DNA from: Pseudomonadota bacterium
GTDB lineage: Bacteria > Pseudomonadota > Alphaproteobacteria > UBA828 > JAPUJA01
Length of the DNA: 6,228 nt
NCBI GenBank assembly: GCA_027296525.1
Contig: JAPUJA010000183.1
Span: 1-6,228 of the forward strand
Direction: 5' to 3'
The notes under the pieces were generated by a model. That model saw nothing but the letters and a program-made list of their open reading frames with translations. It had not been told where the DNA came from and did no database searches. The translations under genes were made by a program, and so were the position numbers. This document shows, piece after piece, positions 5,775 through 6,228 of this stretch (position 1 is its first letter; each line of letters begins with the position of its first letter).

Positions 5775-6228
5775 TTAATCTGGAAACGTCTCAACCAGCA
5801 CTTTGAGCCGGGCTTTGGCATTCTGAAGTATAGGCTCGCCGTCGCCGACAAGGAGGATGTCGAAGTCGAGATCCAGGAGCTTGCGCACGTTACTCCGAAG
5901 GCGAGACGGGTCATCCATGACGCGCTCCGGCAAGAGTCCGCACTGCCCCGGCGGGTTGCCGATGATTGCATCGCCGACGATCAGGATCCCCCGGTCTCGC
6001 CATAACAAGGCAACCTCGCCCGGCGACTTTCCGGAGGCGTCGACCACCTCCAACGGCCCGACCGCGCCGCCGACTTCCAACGCGCCGTCCAGTTCCGTCT
6101 CCTGGCTTCGGGCATGGTCCGTGTCGTCGGCGTGGATGACCGTCCGTGCGCCGGTGCTCGCCCGAACCCTGTTCGCCGCGCGGGAATGATTGCGGTTGGT
6201 GAGGATGATCCAGGCCACGCCCTCGCGG
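5775..6228 (-). CDS. Metallo-beta-lactamase-fold protein with lost metal ligands (C-terminal part)
   Basis: The frame enters from the right edge; 150 codons and a TAA stop are visible. A GTG at 6218 could be misread as a start, but it lies inside a typical strand (REGVAWIILTNRNH), so the N-terminus is outside the window. Counting from that Val as residue 1, the MBL landmarks can be aligned. The HxHxDH segment reads TNRNHSR (7-13). The GHTPG segment reads SGKSPGE (62-68), with Lys64 in place of His. The GD segment, IVGDAIIGNPPG (80-91), keeps Asp83. The last His site reads VGDGEP (124-129), with Asp126 instead. Only one usual zinc ligand remains, yet the frame and fold are intact, which suggests a conserved non-canonical member and not decay. 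It converges on the M24 gene, 62 bp from its stop. Substrate and partner are unknown. Confidence 0.82.
   Translation of the reverse strand, partial: REGVAWIILTNRNHSRAANRVRASTGARTVIHADDTDHARSQETELDGALEVGGAVGPLEVVDASGKSPGEVALLWRDRGILIVGDAIIGNPPGQCGLLPERVMDDPSRLRSNVRKLLDLDFDILLVGDGEPILQNAKARLKVLVETFPD

Overview
The window looks like chromosomal DNA from a GC-rich proteobacterium, probably an alpha- or beta-proteobacterium. Hand counts on sampled lines give about 56% GC on the left and about 65% on the right. A perfect FNR/FixK-type box and Shine-Dalgarno-led genes support this, but the lineage is an inference. There are three complete genes, two genes cut by the window edges, and one long divergent control region. 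I saw no tRNA, rRNA, CRISPR array, insertion sequence or phage gene.

Left part, minus strand (transcribed right to left): hyuB (2124-3905) and then hyuA (77-2122) encode the two subunits of a hydantoinase/oxoprolinase-type, ATP-dependent enzyme. The family includes N-methylhydantoinase, 5-oxoprolinase and the acetone and acetophenone carboxylases. Only 1 nt separates the two genes. A third reading frame starts 16 nt after hyuA and leaves the window at base 1; only its first 20 codons are visible.

Middle (3906-4503): about 600 bp between divergent genes, without a credible ORF. It holds a perfect TTGAT-N4-ATCAA palindrome (4133-4146), the classic site of FNR/Anr/FixK regulators. On each side, a -10-like hexamer lies at about the spacing expected of a class II activated promoter. 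Nearer the rightward gene are an extended -10-like element (4340-4348) and a long imperfect hairpin (4432-4470) just upstream of a strong ribosome binding site.

Right part: a plus-strand gene (4504-5712) encodes a pita-bread-fold protein of the peptidase M24/creatinase type. It lacks the first metal-binding Asp and the usual substrate-side His. Convergent to it and cut by the right edge is a metallo-beta-lactamase-fold protein (5775-6228) in which nearly all metal-binding positions are replaced.

Working view (inference): hyuBA and the M24 gene form a divergent pair that may share oxygen-responsive control and handle related small amide or cyclic-amide substrates. Creatinase (M24 fold) and N-methylhydantoinase (Hyu fold) are both known from creatinine breakdown. 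The actual substrate cannot be read from the sequence.
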